64,000 nucleotides of DNA from Mycobacterium senriense (GTDB lineage: Bacteria; Actinomycetota; Actinomycetes; Mycobacteriales; Mycobacteriaceae): contig NZ_AP024828.1 in NCBI RefSeq assembly GCF_019668465.1, positions 1,488,001-1,552,000 of the forward strand. The letters are read 5' to 3'. Shown piece after piece: positions 34,719-43,060 of this stretch (position 1 is the first letter of the stretch; each line of letters begins with the position of its first letter). The notes beneath the pieces were generated by a model. It had not been told where the DNA came from. It did not search any database and worked only from the letters and a program-made list of their open reading frames with translations. The position numbers and the translations under genes are program-made.

Positions 34719-36941
34719 TTATTTCCGGGGCAGGCCGAGAATCATCTGCGCGATGATGTTGAGCTGGATCTCCCTCGTCCCCCCGCCGATCAGCTCGGCC
34801 GGTAGATGCAGATAGGGTTCCACGACCCCTGCGTCGGGATCGTCGACCATCGCGACCCGCCCGGTCAACTGCAGTGTGGCCTGGAAGGTCCGGCGCAGCA
34901 ACACATTCATCGCGACCTTCGCGATGCTGGACGCCGGACCCGACGCCTGCCCGTCGAGCAGCCGGATGGTCTCCCGCACCCCGAGCGCCTTGATCGCGTT
35001 GGTGTAGGCGTCCAGCTCGCCGAGCTCACGCACGGCGTCGTCACGGTCGGGCCCGGGTCGAGCTGCGAGCCGGCGCAACGCGATAGCCCGGTCGAACTTG
35101 ACGTATCCGCTGATGGCTGAACGCTCTTCGGCCATCGTCGCGATCGCGAGGTTCCATCCGTCGGTCGGGCCGCCCAGCAGCATCTCGTCGGGAACGAAGA
35201 CGTCGTTGAGGAACACCTCATTGAAGTGCGCCTGCCCGGTCGCCGTCTTGATCGGCTGGATTTCGATGCCAGGCGATCGCATGTCGAGGATGAAGTACCC
35301 GATGCCGCGGTGCTTGCCGGCTTCGGGGTCGGTGCGGGCCAGCAGTGCACCCAGGTCGGCATACTGCGCCAACGACGTCCAGATTTTGTGGCCGTTGACC
35401 CGCCAACCGCCGTCGACCTTGGTCGCCCGGGTGGCCAGCGACGCGAGGTCGGAGCCGGCGCCCGGCTCGCTGAACAGCTGGCACCAATGAATCTCGCCGC
35501 GTTGGGTCGGCGGAATCAATTTCTCCTGCAGGTCTTTTGGTGCGGCGGCCATCACCGAGGGCAGGATCCACTCGGCGATGTTCAGCGACGGCCGAACCAG
35601 CCCGGGCCGCTTGGCGAACTCCTCGTCGATGATGAGCTGTTTCAATGGATCCGCCCCGACGCCCCAGGGTGCCGGCCAGTGCGGCGCCATCAGACCGGCG
35701 TCGGCGATCAACGTGCGTTGCGGCCCGGAGGCCTGGTCCGCGTAGTCGCCGTGCGGTGCGGGTTTGTCGTTGCGCAATTGCATTGCCGCATCCAGGGTCT
35801 CGGCGACCCAGGAACGGAATTCCGATTCCGCGTCGCCGAGATTGACCGACATGTCGCGCGTCTGCGTGCACGCGAGCTCGCCCAGCCGCCGCGCCCAGCG
35901 ATTCGCCGGACCTATCGATCCCGCCAGGCTGATGGCCCGCCGCCAGTACAGGTGTACGTCATGTTCCCAGGTGAAACCGATCGCCCCGAGCATCGTCAGG
36001 GCGTCGAGCACCAGATCAGGGATCGGCGAGACCGCGATCGTCGCCGCCCCGGCGGCCGCGAGGCGGTGCTGGTCGAGCGATTCGTCGACGGCGCGGACCG
36101 CGTCCCAGGCCGCCGCGGTGGCCAGTTCGCTGTTGACCAACAGCATGGCGGCGTTGTGTTGCAATGCCTGAAAGGTTCCGATCACCTTGCCGAATTGTTC
36201 TCGGATGCGTAGATGCGCGGTGACTGCCTCGACGCACCACTGCGCGACGCCGGCCAGCGTGCTGGCCACCAGACCCACGGCGACGCACCCCGCGCGGTCG
36301 GGGTCGATGCCGCGCAGGACCTCCGACTCGGTCGCGCGGTAGTCGTCGAGTCGTAGGATCCCGGCATCGGCGACGAGGTCGGTGCCGGTTATGGGTTCGA
36401 CTGTGGCCGCGGGGTTTTCGGGTTTCACCAGCAGCCAGACGACGTCGCCGTCTTCGCTGTGGGCGCCGAGCAGGATCGTGCGCGCCGCACACACTCCCTG
36501 CGTGACCTGCGAGGCGCCGGTGACCAGCCACCGCCCGCCGTCGAAGCGCGCAGAAAGGTTGTCGTCGGGAAGCACGGTCGCCGCGGTGGCGCCGGACGCC
36601 AGGTCACGCAGGAATGATTCTGCGGGCAGCGTCGGTTCAGCGAGGAGTGCGACGGCTCCGGCGGTCACTGTCGGCAGCAGCGGTCCGGGCAGCAGCGACT
36701 TGCCCGCCGATTCCAGCACGCAGGCGGCGTCGATCGGCCCTCCGCCCTGGCCACCGAGGTCCTCGGGCAGATGTACGGCGTGGAAACCGTTGGCGACCAG
36801 CGCATCCCACCACGCGGGTACGCGTCCGGCCGCGAGGTCGTCGAAGCTCTCACGCGTCGTGGCAATGGGAGCATTGCGGGCGGCGAACTGCGCTACGGCG
36901 TCGCTGAGCTCCTGCTGCTCCGGACTCAGTCCCAGGGTCAC
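34719..36941 (-). CDS. Tandem acyl-CoA dehydrogenase fusion (FadE34-like architecture)
   Basis: About 740 residues carry two acyl-CoA dehydrogenase domains in one chain. The first (about 1-370) begins LGLSPEQQELSDAVAQFAARNAP and has degenerate FAD motifs. The second (about 385-740) has WCQLFSEPGAGSDLASL, GWRVNGHKIWTSLAQYAD, GGGTREIQLNIIAQMILGLPR. Single-chain tandem FadE proteins act like the alpha2beta2 dehydrogenases used on CoA thioesters of steroid side chains. The GTG at 36941 matches the family N-terminus; the longer frame upstream would run through the operator. It is the first gene of the minus-strand operon. Confidence 0.85.
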   Translation of the reverse strand: MTLGLSPEQQELSDAVAQFAARNAPIATTRESFDDLAAGRVPAWWDALVANGFHAVHLPEDLGGQGGGPIDAACVLESAGKSLLPGPLLPTVTAGAVALLAEPTLPAESFLRDLASGATAATVLPDDNLSARFDGGRWLVTGASQVTQGVCAARTILLGAHSEDGDVVWLLVKPENPAATVEPITGTDLVADAGILRLDDYRATESEVLRGIDPDRAGCVAVGLVASTLAGVAQWCVEAVTAHLRIREQFGKVIGTFQALQHNAAMLLVNSELATAAAWDAVRAVDESLDQHRLAAAGAATIAVSPIPDLVLDALTMLGAIGFTWEHDVHLYWRRAISLAGSIGPANRWARRLGELACTQTRDMSVNLGDAESEFRSWVAETLDAAMQLRNDKPAPHGDYADQASGPQRTLIADAGLMAPHWPAPWGVGADPLKQLIIDEEFAKRPGLVRPSLNIAEWILPSVMAAAPKDLQEKLIPPTQRGEIHWCQLFSEPGAGSDLASLATRATKVDGGWRVNGHKIWTSLAQYADLGALLARTDPEAGKHRGIGYFILDMRSPGIEIQPIKTATGQAHFNEVFLNDVFVPDEMLLGGPTDGWNLAIATMAEERSAISGYVKFDRAIALRRLAARPGPDRDDAVRELGELDAYTNAIKALGVRETIRLLDGQASGPASSIAKVAMNVLLRRTFQATLQLTGRVAMVDDPDAGVVEPYLHLPAELIGGGTREIQLNIIAQMILGLPRK

Positions 36942-37050
36942 GAGGACGGCCGAGAGATAACTGGCGTGGGCCGCACGGACTGCTATCCTTTCGCCTCTGA
37001 TGGCGGCGACCCGCTGCGCCCGGCCGTTGCCGCGCTTGCGATCGCCGCGT

Positions 37051-37074
37051 ACAAGACGGACCGTCTCGTCTTGT
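37051..37074. promoter_or_regulatory. TetR-type operator between FadE fusion and TetR
   Basis: The perfect arms ACAAGACG and CGTCTTGT flank GACCGTCT. The 19-base core AAGACGGACCGTCTCGTCT is identical to the one in front of the FadD gene at 23.85 kb. It lies between the divergent dehydrogenase operon and the TetR gene. Confidence 0.7.
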
Positions 37075-37167
37075 GGAAGACTACCGGCGCGAGTCAGGAT
37101 ATGTAAAGCGCGCCCGATCCCCGGCGAGCGGCTTCCGATCTGAGTTCGCAGAAGCGAGGACCACCAG

Positions 37168-37764
37168 ATGCCAACCGATCCGAGCGGGGTGAACGCGCCG
37201 GCGGGCTCGCCGAGGAGACGCAGCGAGAGGTCCCGCACGGCGATCGTCACCGCGACGCGCGAACTGCTGCTCGAGCGCGGGTTCGACGGGCTGACCATCG
37301 AGGCCGTCGCCGCGCGCGCCGGCGTGGGCAAGCAGACCATCTATCGCTGGTGGCCCACCCGCCCCGCGCTGGTAGCCGACGTCATGCTCGAAGACGCCGA
37401 CAAGCTGCTCTCGTCGGTCAACCACGGCGACAACCTCAGCACCGACCTGGTCGGCTGGGTGGGCAAGCTGTTCGCCAGGCTGACAACGCCGCGGGGTTCG
37501 GCCATGCTGCGAATCCTGACCGTCGCCTGCATGGAACACGAGGACACCGCCGTCAAGCTGCGCGCCGGTTTCAGTGCGCCCCTGCATGACAGGGTGCGGG
37601 CCCGGCTGCTGGCCGACGGCATCGACGAGGCCACCGCCGAGTCGGCTGCGGACGCGATCGTCGGCGGGGTGGTGTACCCGATCCTGTCGGGCGCACAGGC
37701 CTACTCGCGTCGGCGGGCCGAACGGACCACCCGGCTCATCGTGGCAGCGCTCACCGGAAGCTGA
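37168..37764 (+). CDS. TetR family transcriptional regulator (likely regulator of the catabolic island)
   Basis: A 198-residue TetR protein: [45 protein letters not shown], and a ligand domain with [12 protein letters not shown] and a C-terminal dimer helix. GAGGA lies seven bases before the ATG. It is divergent from the FadE/thiolase/DUF35 operon, with the shared-type operator in the gap. The same operator sits before the FadD gene, so this TetR is the best candidate for controlling both transcription units, probably released by an acyl-CoA. Confidence 0.9.
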   Translation: MPTDPSGVNAPAGSPRRRSERSRTAIVTATRELLLERGFDGLTIEAVAARAGVGKQTIYRWWPTRPALVADVMLEDADKLLSSVNHGDNLSTDLVGWVGKLFARLTTPRGSAMLRILTVACMEHEDTAVKLRAGFSAPLHDRVRARLLADGIDEATAESAADAIVGGVVYPILSGAQAYSRRRAERTTRLIVAALTGS

Positions 37765-37871
37765 GCGGTTCAGCCGATCGAAGGGCTGCGTTGACGTCGG
37801 TCGCGTCGAACGCCGCTGCGGCGCTTGGTGTCTGCGAGCGGTAGGCTCGCCGAGAGGCGACGGGAGCGGCG

Positions 37872-38948
37872 ATGGACGATTGCCTGAAGCTCACCACCTA
37901 TTTGGCCGAGCGTAGGCGGACCGGGGACAGCTTCGTCTCCGATGTCCTGCTCGGCTTGTACGCACAGCACCGCATCGCGTGTGGCGTCCTGCTGCGCGGC
38001 ATCGGCGGGTTCGGCACCGGTCATTATCTGCGTACCGACGAGTCCCTGACGTTGTCCGAGGACCCGCCGGTGGCGATCATCGCGGTCGACACGCGAGCGA
38101 AGATCGAGGCCCTGCTCGACCCGGTGCTGTCCGTCAAGCAGCGTGGTCTGGTCACCCTGGAGCGCGCCCGGCTGCTCCACGAGCACATCGGGACGCCACA
38201 GCTGCCCGAAGATCTGCGCGACGCCGTCAAGCTGACGATCTACGTCGGCCGCAAGCAACGCGTCAACGGCTCACCCGCCTACATCGCGCTCTGCGATCTG
38301 ATGCACCGGCGTGGCCTCGCCGGCGCCACGGTGCTGCTCGGGGTGGACGGCGTCGCACACGGAGAACGCCAGCGCGCCAACTTCTTTGGGCGCAATGCCG
38401 ACGTCCCGATGGTGATCGTCGTCGTCGGATCCGGTGAGCGGATCAGTCGCGTGCTCCCGGAACTCGGCGAGCTGGTGCGCAGGCCCCTGTTCACCCTCGA
38501 GCGGGTTCGGGTGTGCAAGCGCGACGGCCAGTTCTTGGAGCGGCCGCACGCCCTGCCCGGCGTCGACGAGCGCGGCTTGCCGCTGTTCCAGCAGCTGACG
38601 ATCTACACCTCCGAGTCGGCCCACCACGGCGGTGTGCCGATCCACCGCGCAATCGCCCAGCGGCTGCGCCAGGCCAAGTCCGCGGACGGCGCGACCGTGC
38701 TGCGCGGCGTCTGGGGTTTTCACGGCGACCACCCGCCCCACGGTGACGGCTTGTTCTCGCTGACCCGTCGGGTGCCCGTCGTCACCATCGTGATCGACAC
38801 CCCGGCCAACATCGCCCAATCCTTCGCCATCATCGACGAATTGACCCAAGACGAGGGCCTGGTGACCAGCGAGATGGTGCCCGCTCTGGTGTCCGACGAA
38901 GGCGACGGCGACACCGGGCCACCGCGCATGGCCCAGCACCGCTACTAG
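37872..38948 (+). CDS. Triple DUF190 domain protein
   Basis: A 358-residue protein made of three copies of a ~110-residue DUF190 (PII-like) domain. Each opens with a strand LKLTTYL / VKLTIYV / QQLTIYT, then a helix, a glycine-rich loop (LLRGIGGFG / LLGVDGVAHG / VLRGVWGFHG) and VPxxxxxVD or similar, ending LVTLERARLL / LFTLERVRVC / LVTSEMVPAL. Single-domain DUF190 proteins are usually encoded beside CrcB fluoride channels and are expected to form PII-like trimers; no crcB is adjacent here. GGGAG lies five bases before the ATG. Confidence 0.85.
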   Translation: MDDCLKLTTYLAERRRTGDSFVSDVLLGLYAQHRIACGVLLRGIGGFGTGHYLRTDESLTLSEDPPVAIIAVDTRAKIEALLDPVLSVKQRGLVTLERARLLHEHIGTPQLPEDLRDAVKLTIYVGRKQRVNGSPAYIALCDLMHRRGLAGATVLLGVDGVAHGERQRANFFGRNADVPMVIVVVGSGERISRVLPELGELVRRPLFTLERVRVCKRDGQFLERPHALPGVDERGLPLFQQLTIYTSESAHHGGVPIHRAIAQRLRQAKSADGATVLRGVWGFHGDHPPHGDGLFSLTRRVPVVTIVIDTPANIAQSFAIIDELTQDEGLVTSEMVPALVSDEGDGDTGPPRMAQHRY

Positions 38949-38949
38949 C

Positions 38950-39843
38950 TCAGCCGGCGACGGAGGCGTCGTAGATCGACTGGATCGCCTTGTCCAGGGT
39001 GGCGTTGAACTGCTCGTCGGACTGGTCGGCGGTCAGCCCCTCGGTCAGCGCCCGGCTGAAGCTGGCGATCAACCCGGTGTTCTTGGCCAGCAGGTCGTTG
39101 GCCTCCTCGCGGGAGTAGCCGCCGGAAAGAGCGACCACCCGCATCACCTTCGGGTGCTCGATCAGGGGGCGGTAGAAGTTGACCTCGGAGGGCAGGCTCA
39201 GCTTGAGCATGACGCGCTCGCCCTCGGGGACGGCGTCGAGCTGCTTGGTGATCTCGTCGCGCAGGATGCCCTCGGCCTCGGCCTTGTCCGAAATCGAGAT
39301 GGTGACCTCGGGCTCGATGATGGGCACCAGACCGTGCGAGAGGACCTGGTGACCCAGCTCGAACTGCTGCGCGACGACGGCGGCGATGCCCTTGGGGTTG
39401 GCGCCGCCGATCACCGATCGCTCCTTGGTGCCGAAGACACCCAGATTTGCGGCGCGGTCCAGCAGCTCGTCGAGGCCGGGGATGGGCTTCATCAGCTGGA
39501 CGTCGTCGGACGTGTCGGCCAGGCCCTTGTCGATCTTGAGGAAGGGCACCACACCCTTGGTCTCCCACAGGTAGGTGGTCGACGGCTTGCCCGCGATCTC
39601 GCGGTCCATGGTCTGCTCGAACAGGATCGCCGCCAGCACGCGGTCACCGGTGAAGGCCGGGGACGTGATGATCCGCGAGCGCATCTGGTGAATTAGGTCG
39701 AACATCTCCTTCTCGGAGGAGTACGCGTTGTCCTCGATGCCGTACAGGCGCAGCGCCTTGGGCGTCGAACCGCCGCTCTGGTCGAGGGCCGCGATGAATC
39801 CCTTGCCCGACGTCATCCGTTCCGCTTGCTGCTGGTTCGACAT
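38950..39843 (-). CDS. Class I fructose-bisphosphate aldolase
   Basis: A 297-residue class I aldolase: [58 protein letters not shown] and [13 protein letters not shown] with the Schiff-base Lys region, then [14 protein letters not shown]. It would cleave or form fructose 1,6-bisphosphate by a metal-independent mechanism. The ATG at 39843 ([13 protein letters not shown]) has GGGAGAG just upstream. It stands alone on the minus strand and converges on the DUF190 gene, with stops one base apart. Confidence 0.92.
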   Translation of the reverse strand: MSNQQQAERMTSGKGFIAALDQSGGSTPKALRLYGIEDNAYSSEKEMFDLIHQMRSRIITSPAFTGDRVLAAILFEQTMDREIAGKPSTTYLWETKGVVPFLKIDKGLADTSDDVQLMKPIPGLDELLDRAANLGVFGTKERSVIGGANPKGIAAVVAQQFELGHQVLSHGLVPIIEPEVTISISDKAEAEGILRDEITKQLDAVPEGERVMLKLSLPSEVNFYRPLIEHPKVMRVVALSGGYSREEANDLLAKNTGLIASFSRALTEGLTADQSDEQFNATLDKAIQSIYDASVAG

Positions 39844-39982
39844 TGAACTCTCCCGGTTTCTCATGGCCCTCACGGACACCGCACGCCCGGCCCCCTGCCC
39901 GCGCGCTCAAGTCTGAATCGTGCCGATCATATTCGGCCACTTCGAGCCCGAGCAGGCAGGTCGTCGGACTGCGATTTGGGTC

Positions 39983-40555
39983 TCAGCCCCGGTCTGGCTG
40001 GCCGGCGCCGGCCTTGGTGCGCCATAGCGCCATGCGGTCCAGCAGCCGGTCACGCAAGACGAGCGTGTGAAAGAGTACCGCCGTCACATGGGCGGTAAAC
40101 GCGAGGAAGAGCAGGAGCGCGAAGACGTTGTGGCACTCCCGGAGTACCCCGTACATGTCGAGGTCGTGTGGCGCGATGCCCGGCAGGTGAAGCGACCCCG
40201 TCAGAACGATCGGGAACCGGGCCGCCGACAGCATGGCCCACCCGATCAGCGGCTGCACCAGCAGCAGGCCGTACAGCAGGTATTCCGACCATGTCGCGAT
40301 GCGGCGTTCGGCTTTGCTCATGGTGGCCAGGAAGGCCGGCGGCCGGTGGGTGAGCCGGTTCGCCAACCGGATGACAGCGAATACCAAGATCAAAAGCCCC
40401 AGTGGCCGATGGATCGCCAGCAGCAGCGGGTAGTAGCTGAGCGCGGCGACCATGGTCACGCCGATCAGCAGCTGCGCAATGACCATCGGCGCCATCAGCC
40501 AGTGCAGAACGCGCGACGGCAGGGTGAACCGCGCCGCGACGGGACCCGGCGTCAC
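39983..40555 (-). CDS. Cytochrome b561 family protein
   Basis: A 190-residue four-helix membrane cytochrome b561. Likely haem His ligands lie in RVLHWLMAP, AIHRPLGL, RECHNVFALL and FTAHVTAVLFHTLVL. The GTG start overlaps the stop of the catalase-related peroxidase (GTGA). The pair therefore probably forms a unit in which the membrane cytochrome passes electrons to the exported haem enzyme. Confidence 0.88.
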   Translation of the reverse strand: MTPGPVAARFTLPSRVLHWLMAPMVIAQLLIGVTMVAALSYYPLLLAIHRPLGLLILVFAVIRLANRLTHRPPAFLATMSKAERRIATWSEYLLYGLLLVQPLIGWAMLSAARFPIVLTGSLHLPGIAPHDLDMYGVLRECHNVFALLLFLAFTAHVTAVLFHTLVLRDRLLDRMALWRTKAGAGQPDRG

Positions 40556-41691
40556 TGCAGGACCGCTTGGACGTCGACAGCGCTGGCCGTTTTGGGCTCC
40601 TCGGCGCGACGGGTGAATGAACGGGCGTACACCGCCGACCTCGCCGCGAGCAGCGGGTCGTCGGAGGCCGCGATGCCGTCGGGCAGCACCAGGGGATCGA
40701 AGTTGACGTCGCGCGCGTTGCCAGGCTCCTCCGTCTGGACCGCGGAGATGGTGATGGTGCCGGCGTCGATCGTCCGCCGCCCCGCCGGCCAGGGTTTGGT
40801 GGCGTCGTGGGTCGGATCGCCCGGCTCACCGACGGTAAGCACCAGCCGCCAGCTCAGCGGCGTGTGTGCCAGCGTGCGGATGAGGCCGTCGAACAGGTAG
40901 TCCTTGGCCGGCGGGGCCGTGACCTCGGTGCCTTGCTGGGGAATCGCCGACCAGCGCACCGGCACCGTCGCGCCGGCGTCGTTGGTGAACTGGAAGGCGT
41001 TCAGGCCGTGAAACGCGCTGTCGGCGAATCCCCCGCTCGGCGGGGCCTGCTTGATGATGCGCATCGCCGCGGCGGTCTCGGGATGGCGTTGCAGGAACGC
41101 GGCCATCTGCTGTGGGTCGGGTTTGCCCGTGGCGGGTAGCGGCTTCGATGCGAGTAATCGGTCGTAGAACCCTTGGGGCGTGCTGTCGGGGAAGACCGGG
41201 ATGTTGATCATCGCGGTGCGCCACTGCCGGCCGTCGGGTCCGTCGAACAGCAGGCCCAGCCCGCGCACGGTGTCGAGTTTGTCGGGCTGGTCGGGCAGCC
41301 CACCGGACAGCGAGAACCGGCCGATCAGCGGAACACTGCCGCGCCGGAAGACCGCGGCCCGGCAGATCGCCGCCGCCGCCCCGGTGCTGACGAACGTTCC
41401 GGTGGCGCTCAGGCCCTTGGCGTGATTGCGCCGGAAACCATCGTGACGGCCGTAGACGTGCTCGAAGCGGTCGGTGAACCGGGGCGGAGTCAGCGCGCCG
41501 GGCCGCAACCAGCCCCCGGCATAAGCGAAGCCACCGACGTCGACCGCGGCGAATCCGGCGACCGCGCCCATGCCCAGCAGTGCGCTGCGCCGGTTCAGCG
41601 CGCCGGATTGCGAGGGCGGTGGCGCGGGCTCCGGGGGGTCGTCAAACCGCTCTCCACCGTCTTGTTCGCCACCGCGATCACCGGGTCCCAC
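40552..41691 (-). CDS. Tat-exported catalase-related peroxidase (SrpA-like)
   Basis: About 379 residues. After an acidic, proline-rich leader comes a Tat motif (LNRRSALLGMGAVAGFAA). The catalase-like domain follows: DRFEHVYGRHDGFRRNHAKG with the active-site His, GTFVSTG, RGLGLLFDGPDGRQWR, and a C-terminal domain ending QAVLQ. Such enzymes are catalase-fold haem peroxidases placed outside the membrane. I chose the GTG at 41691, with AAGGA nine bases upstream. The coupled b561 gene supports a redox function against peroxides or quinols. Confidence 0.85.
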   Translation of the reverse strand: MGPGDRGGEQDGGERFDDPPEPAPPPSQSGALNRRSALLGMGAVAGFAAVDVGGFAYAGGWLRPGALTPPRFTDRFEHVYGRHDGFRRNHAKGLSATGTFVSTGAAAAICRAAVFRRGSVPLIGRFSLSGGLPDQPDKLDTVRGLGLLFDGPDGRQWRTAMINIPVFPDSTPQGFYDRLLASKPLPATGKPDPQQMAAFLQRHPETAAAMRIIKQAPPSGGFADSAFHGLNAFQFTNDAGATVPVRWSAIPQQGTEVTAPPAKDYLFDGLIRTLAHTPLSWRLVLTVGEPGDPTHDATKPWPAGRRTIDAGTITISAVQTEEPGNARDVNFDPLVLPDGIAASDDPLLAARSAVYARSFTRRAEEPKTASAVDVQAVLQ

Positions 41692-42049
41692 GGCCCACCG
41701 TCCTTCCCGTTTGTGCAGGCCACGCCGTGCGGGCTGAGAACGAAACCGATGGAAGCAATTCACGCACGGGCCGATGCACCGTGCAACTTCTGCGCCGGCC
41801 GTCACGCACATCCGGACTACGTCGTGGTGCCCGAAATCGTTCAGCGTTTTGAGCGTGTTACGCCGCGTGTCCTACCATTGGCTAAACACTTGTAGCTGTA
41901 TCTGCATTCAGTAGTGCAGATCGACGGGGTGCGTCTCCTCCGTAGGCATGCGTGTTCCCGAGGGGTTGAATCAACAGCCTCCGGTATGGCAGTTGCTGTT
42001 TTTGAGAGCTAGCGGTGTCCCACACGGGACCGAATGTGAGTGAAAGACC
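41692..42049. other. Divergent intergenic region, peroxidase/STAS gene
   Basis: This 358-base region has no supported gene. It contains the inverted repeat at 41900-41921 and AT-richer DNA (41865-41925 and 41985-42010), suitable for divergent promoters. A GGTTG-N14-GGTAT arrangement around 41964-41987 resembles a SigF-type promoter only loosely, because the spacing is short. Confidence 0.4.
41900..41921. promoter_or_regulatory. Candidate operator, inverted repeat ATCTGCA/TGCAGAT
   Basis: Perfect 7-base arms are separated by 8 bases. It lies about midway between the peroxidase start and the STAS gene start, a position suitable for control of either. Confidence 0.4.
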
Positions 42050-42427
42050 ATGGGCGAACAATCCGGCGACATCGTCGATCCAACCGCTTTTGAAGTGGGC
42101 AAACACCAGGTAGATCAGGCGGTCGTGCTGACCGTCTCCGGCGAAGTCGACATGCTCAGCTCACCGCTGCTGGCCGATGCCATTCAAACCGCGCTGGCCA
42201 CCAAGCCCGCGGCGCTGATCGTTGATCTGTCCAAGGTCGGTTTCCTGGCCTCGGCCGGGATGACCGTCCTGGTCACCACGCAGTCGGAGATTGAGCCGCC
42301 GACGCAGTTCGCCGTGGTTGCCAACGGGTCGGCCACTAGCCGGCCGATCAAACTCATGGGAATCGACAGCGTGCTCTCGCTCTACAGCAGCCTCGACGGT
42401 GCGCTGAGCGGTCTCGCTGGTGAGTGA
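42050..42427 (+). CDS. Anti-anti-sigma factor (STAS domain)
   Basis: A 125-residue single STAS domain: VDQAVVLTVSGEVDMLSSPLL, PAALIVDLSKVGFLASAGMTVLV and a C-terminal IDSVLSLYSSLDGAL. The Ser in FLASAGM is at the position phosphorylated in SpoIIAA/RsbV proteins. In its unphosphorylated form it would bind a partner anti-sigma kinase and free a sigma factor. It overlaps the following kinase gene (GTGA), which is the likely partner. The sigma factor is not encoded here. Confidence 0.9.
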   Translation: MGEQSGDIVDPTAFEVGKHQVDQAVVLTVSGEVDMLSSPLLADAIQTALATKPAALIVDLSKVGFLASAGMTVLVTTQSEIEPPTQFAVVANGSATSRPIKLMGIDSVLSLYSSLDGALSGLAGE

Positions 42428-42930
42428 GCCTCGACCGGATGAGGACGCAACTGGGGACGATGGGGCGCTCTGATCAGCCGCGGAACGTGCCGAACATCGA
42501 TGACCGATCCCGCTTCGTGCGGACGCGAGTGGCCGCCGACGCGCGCAGCGCTGCGCGGACCCGTGCCGAATTCGGGATGTGGCTCGGACGGTATTTCTCG
42601 CTTGACGACGACCGCTTCAACGACCTGCTGCTGGCGGTGAACGAGGCGATCGCCAATGCCGCGGAATTCGCCTACGTCGACGCCGCGGAGCGCGGGACGG
42701 TCGACGTGCGAGCGGCCTACGACGGCGACTCGGACACCCTGGCGGTGATCGTCGACGACCGCGGCCGGTGGCGGCAGAAGAAGCCGGTCCAGTACCGGCA
42801 GCAGATGCGCGGCCGCGGCATCCCGCTGATGGAGGCGCTCGCCGACGACGTTGCCATCGACCGCACGGCGCAGGGCACCCGCGTCACGTTGACCTGGAGC
42901 CACATCACGCGGCCCAGCTTCAAGGCCTGA
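42424..42930 (+). CDS. Anti-sigma factor kinase (RsbW-like HATPase)
   Basis: A 168-residue GHKL ATPase of the RsbW/SpoIIAB type. It has an N-box DLLLAVNEAIANAAEFAY, IVDDRGRW, and the ATP-lid RGRGIPLMEALADDVAI. It would bind a sigma factor and phosphorylate the STAS protein encoded just upstream. The GTG start overlaps the STAS stop. In mycobacteria such pairs feed into SigF-type stress control, and the target here is inferred. Confidence 0.88.
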   Translation: MSLDRMRTQLGTMGRSDQPRNVPNIDDRSRFVRTRVAADARSAARTRAEFGMWLGRYFSLDDDRFNDLLLAVNEAIANAAEFAYVDAAERGTVDVRAAYDGDSDTLAVIVDDRGRWRQKKPVQYRQQMRGRGIPLMEALADDVAIDRTAQGTRVTLTWSHITRPSFKA

Positions 42931-42963
42931 TCACCCGGCCGCGCCCGCTCCTCGCTACCTAAC

Positions 42964-43041
42964 GCCTTGTGCTGCAATAGGTTTCAACAGCAGAAACCGC
43001 GCTGGATTCTGCTCGCGTCAGATAACAAAGCAGCACAAGGC
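42964..43041. repeat. Nested inverted repeats between rsbW-like gene and TetR gene
   Basis: A perfect 12-base inverted repeat (GCCTTGTGCTGC at 42964-42975 and its complement at 43030-43041) encloses 54 bases. Inside are two competing hairpins: GGTTTC/GAAACC (42980-42998) and AGCAGAA/TTCTGCT (42989-43013). The region could be a complex operator or a folded leader or terminator RNA. Confidence 0.5.
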
Positions 43042-43060
43042 ATCCCGTAACATCGCCGCC

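Noticed and set aside
34719..37340. Longer 873-residue start for the tandem acyl-CoA dehydrogenase
   Set aside because: The extra N-terminus reads through the TetR-type operator and overlaps the divergent TetR gene, and it does not look like protein. The GTG at 36941 fits the family start.
41964..41987. SigF-like promoter (GGTTG-N14-GGTAT) before the STAS gene
   Set aside because: The spacer is shorter than the usual 15-17 bases, and the -35 part does not match the GTTT consensus well.
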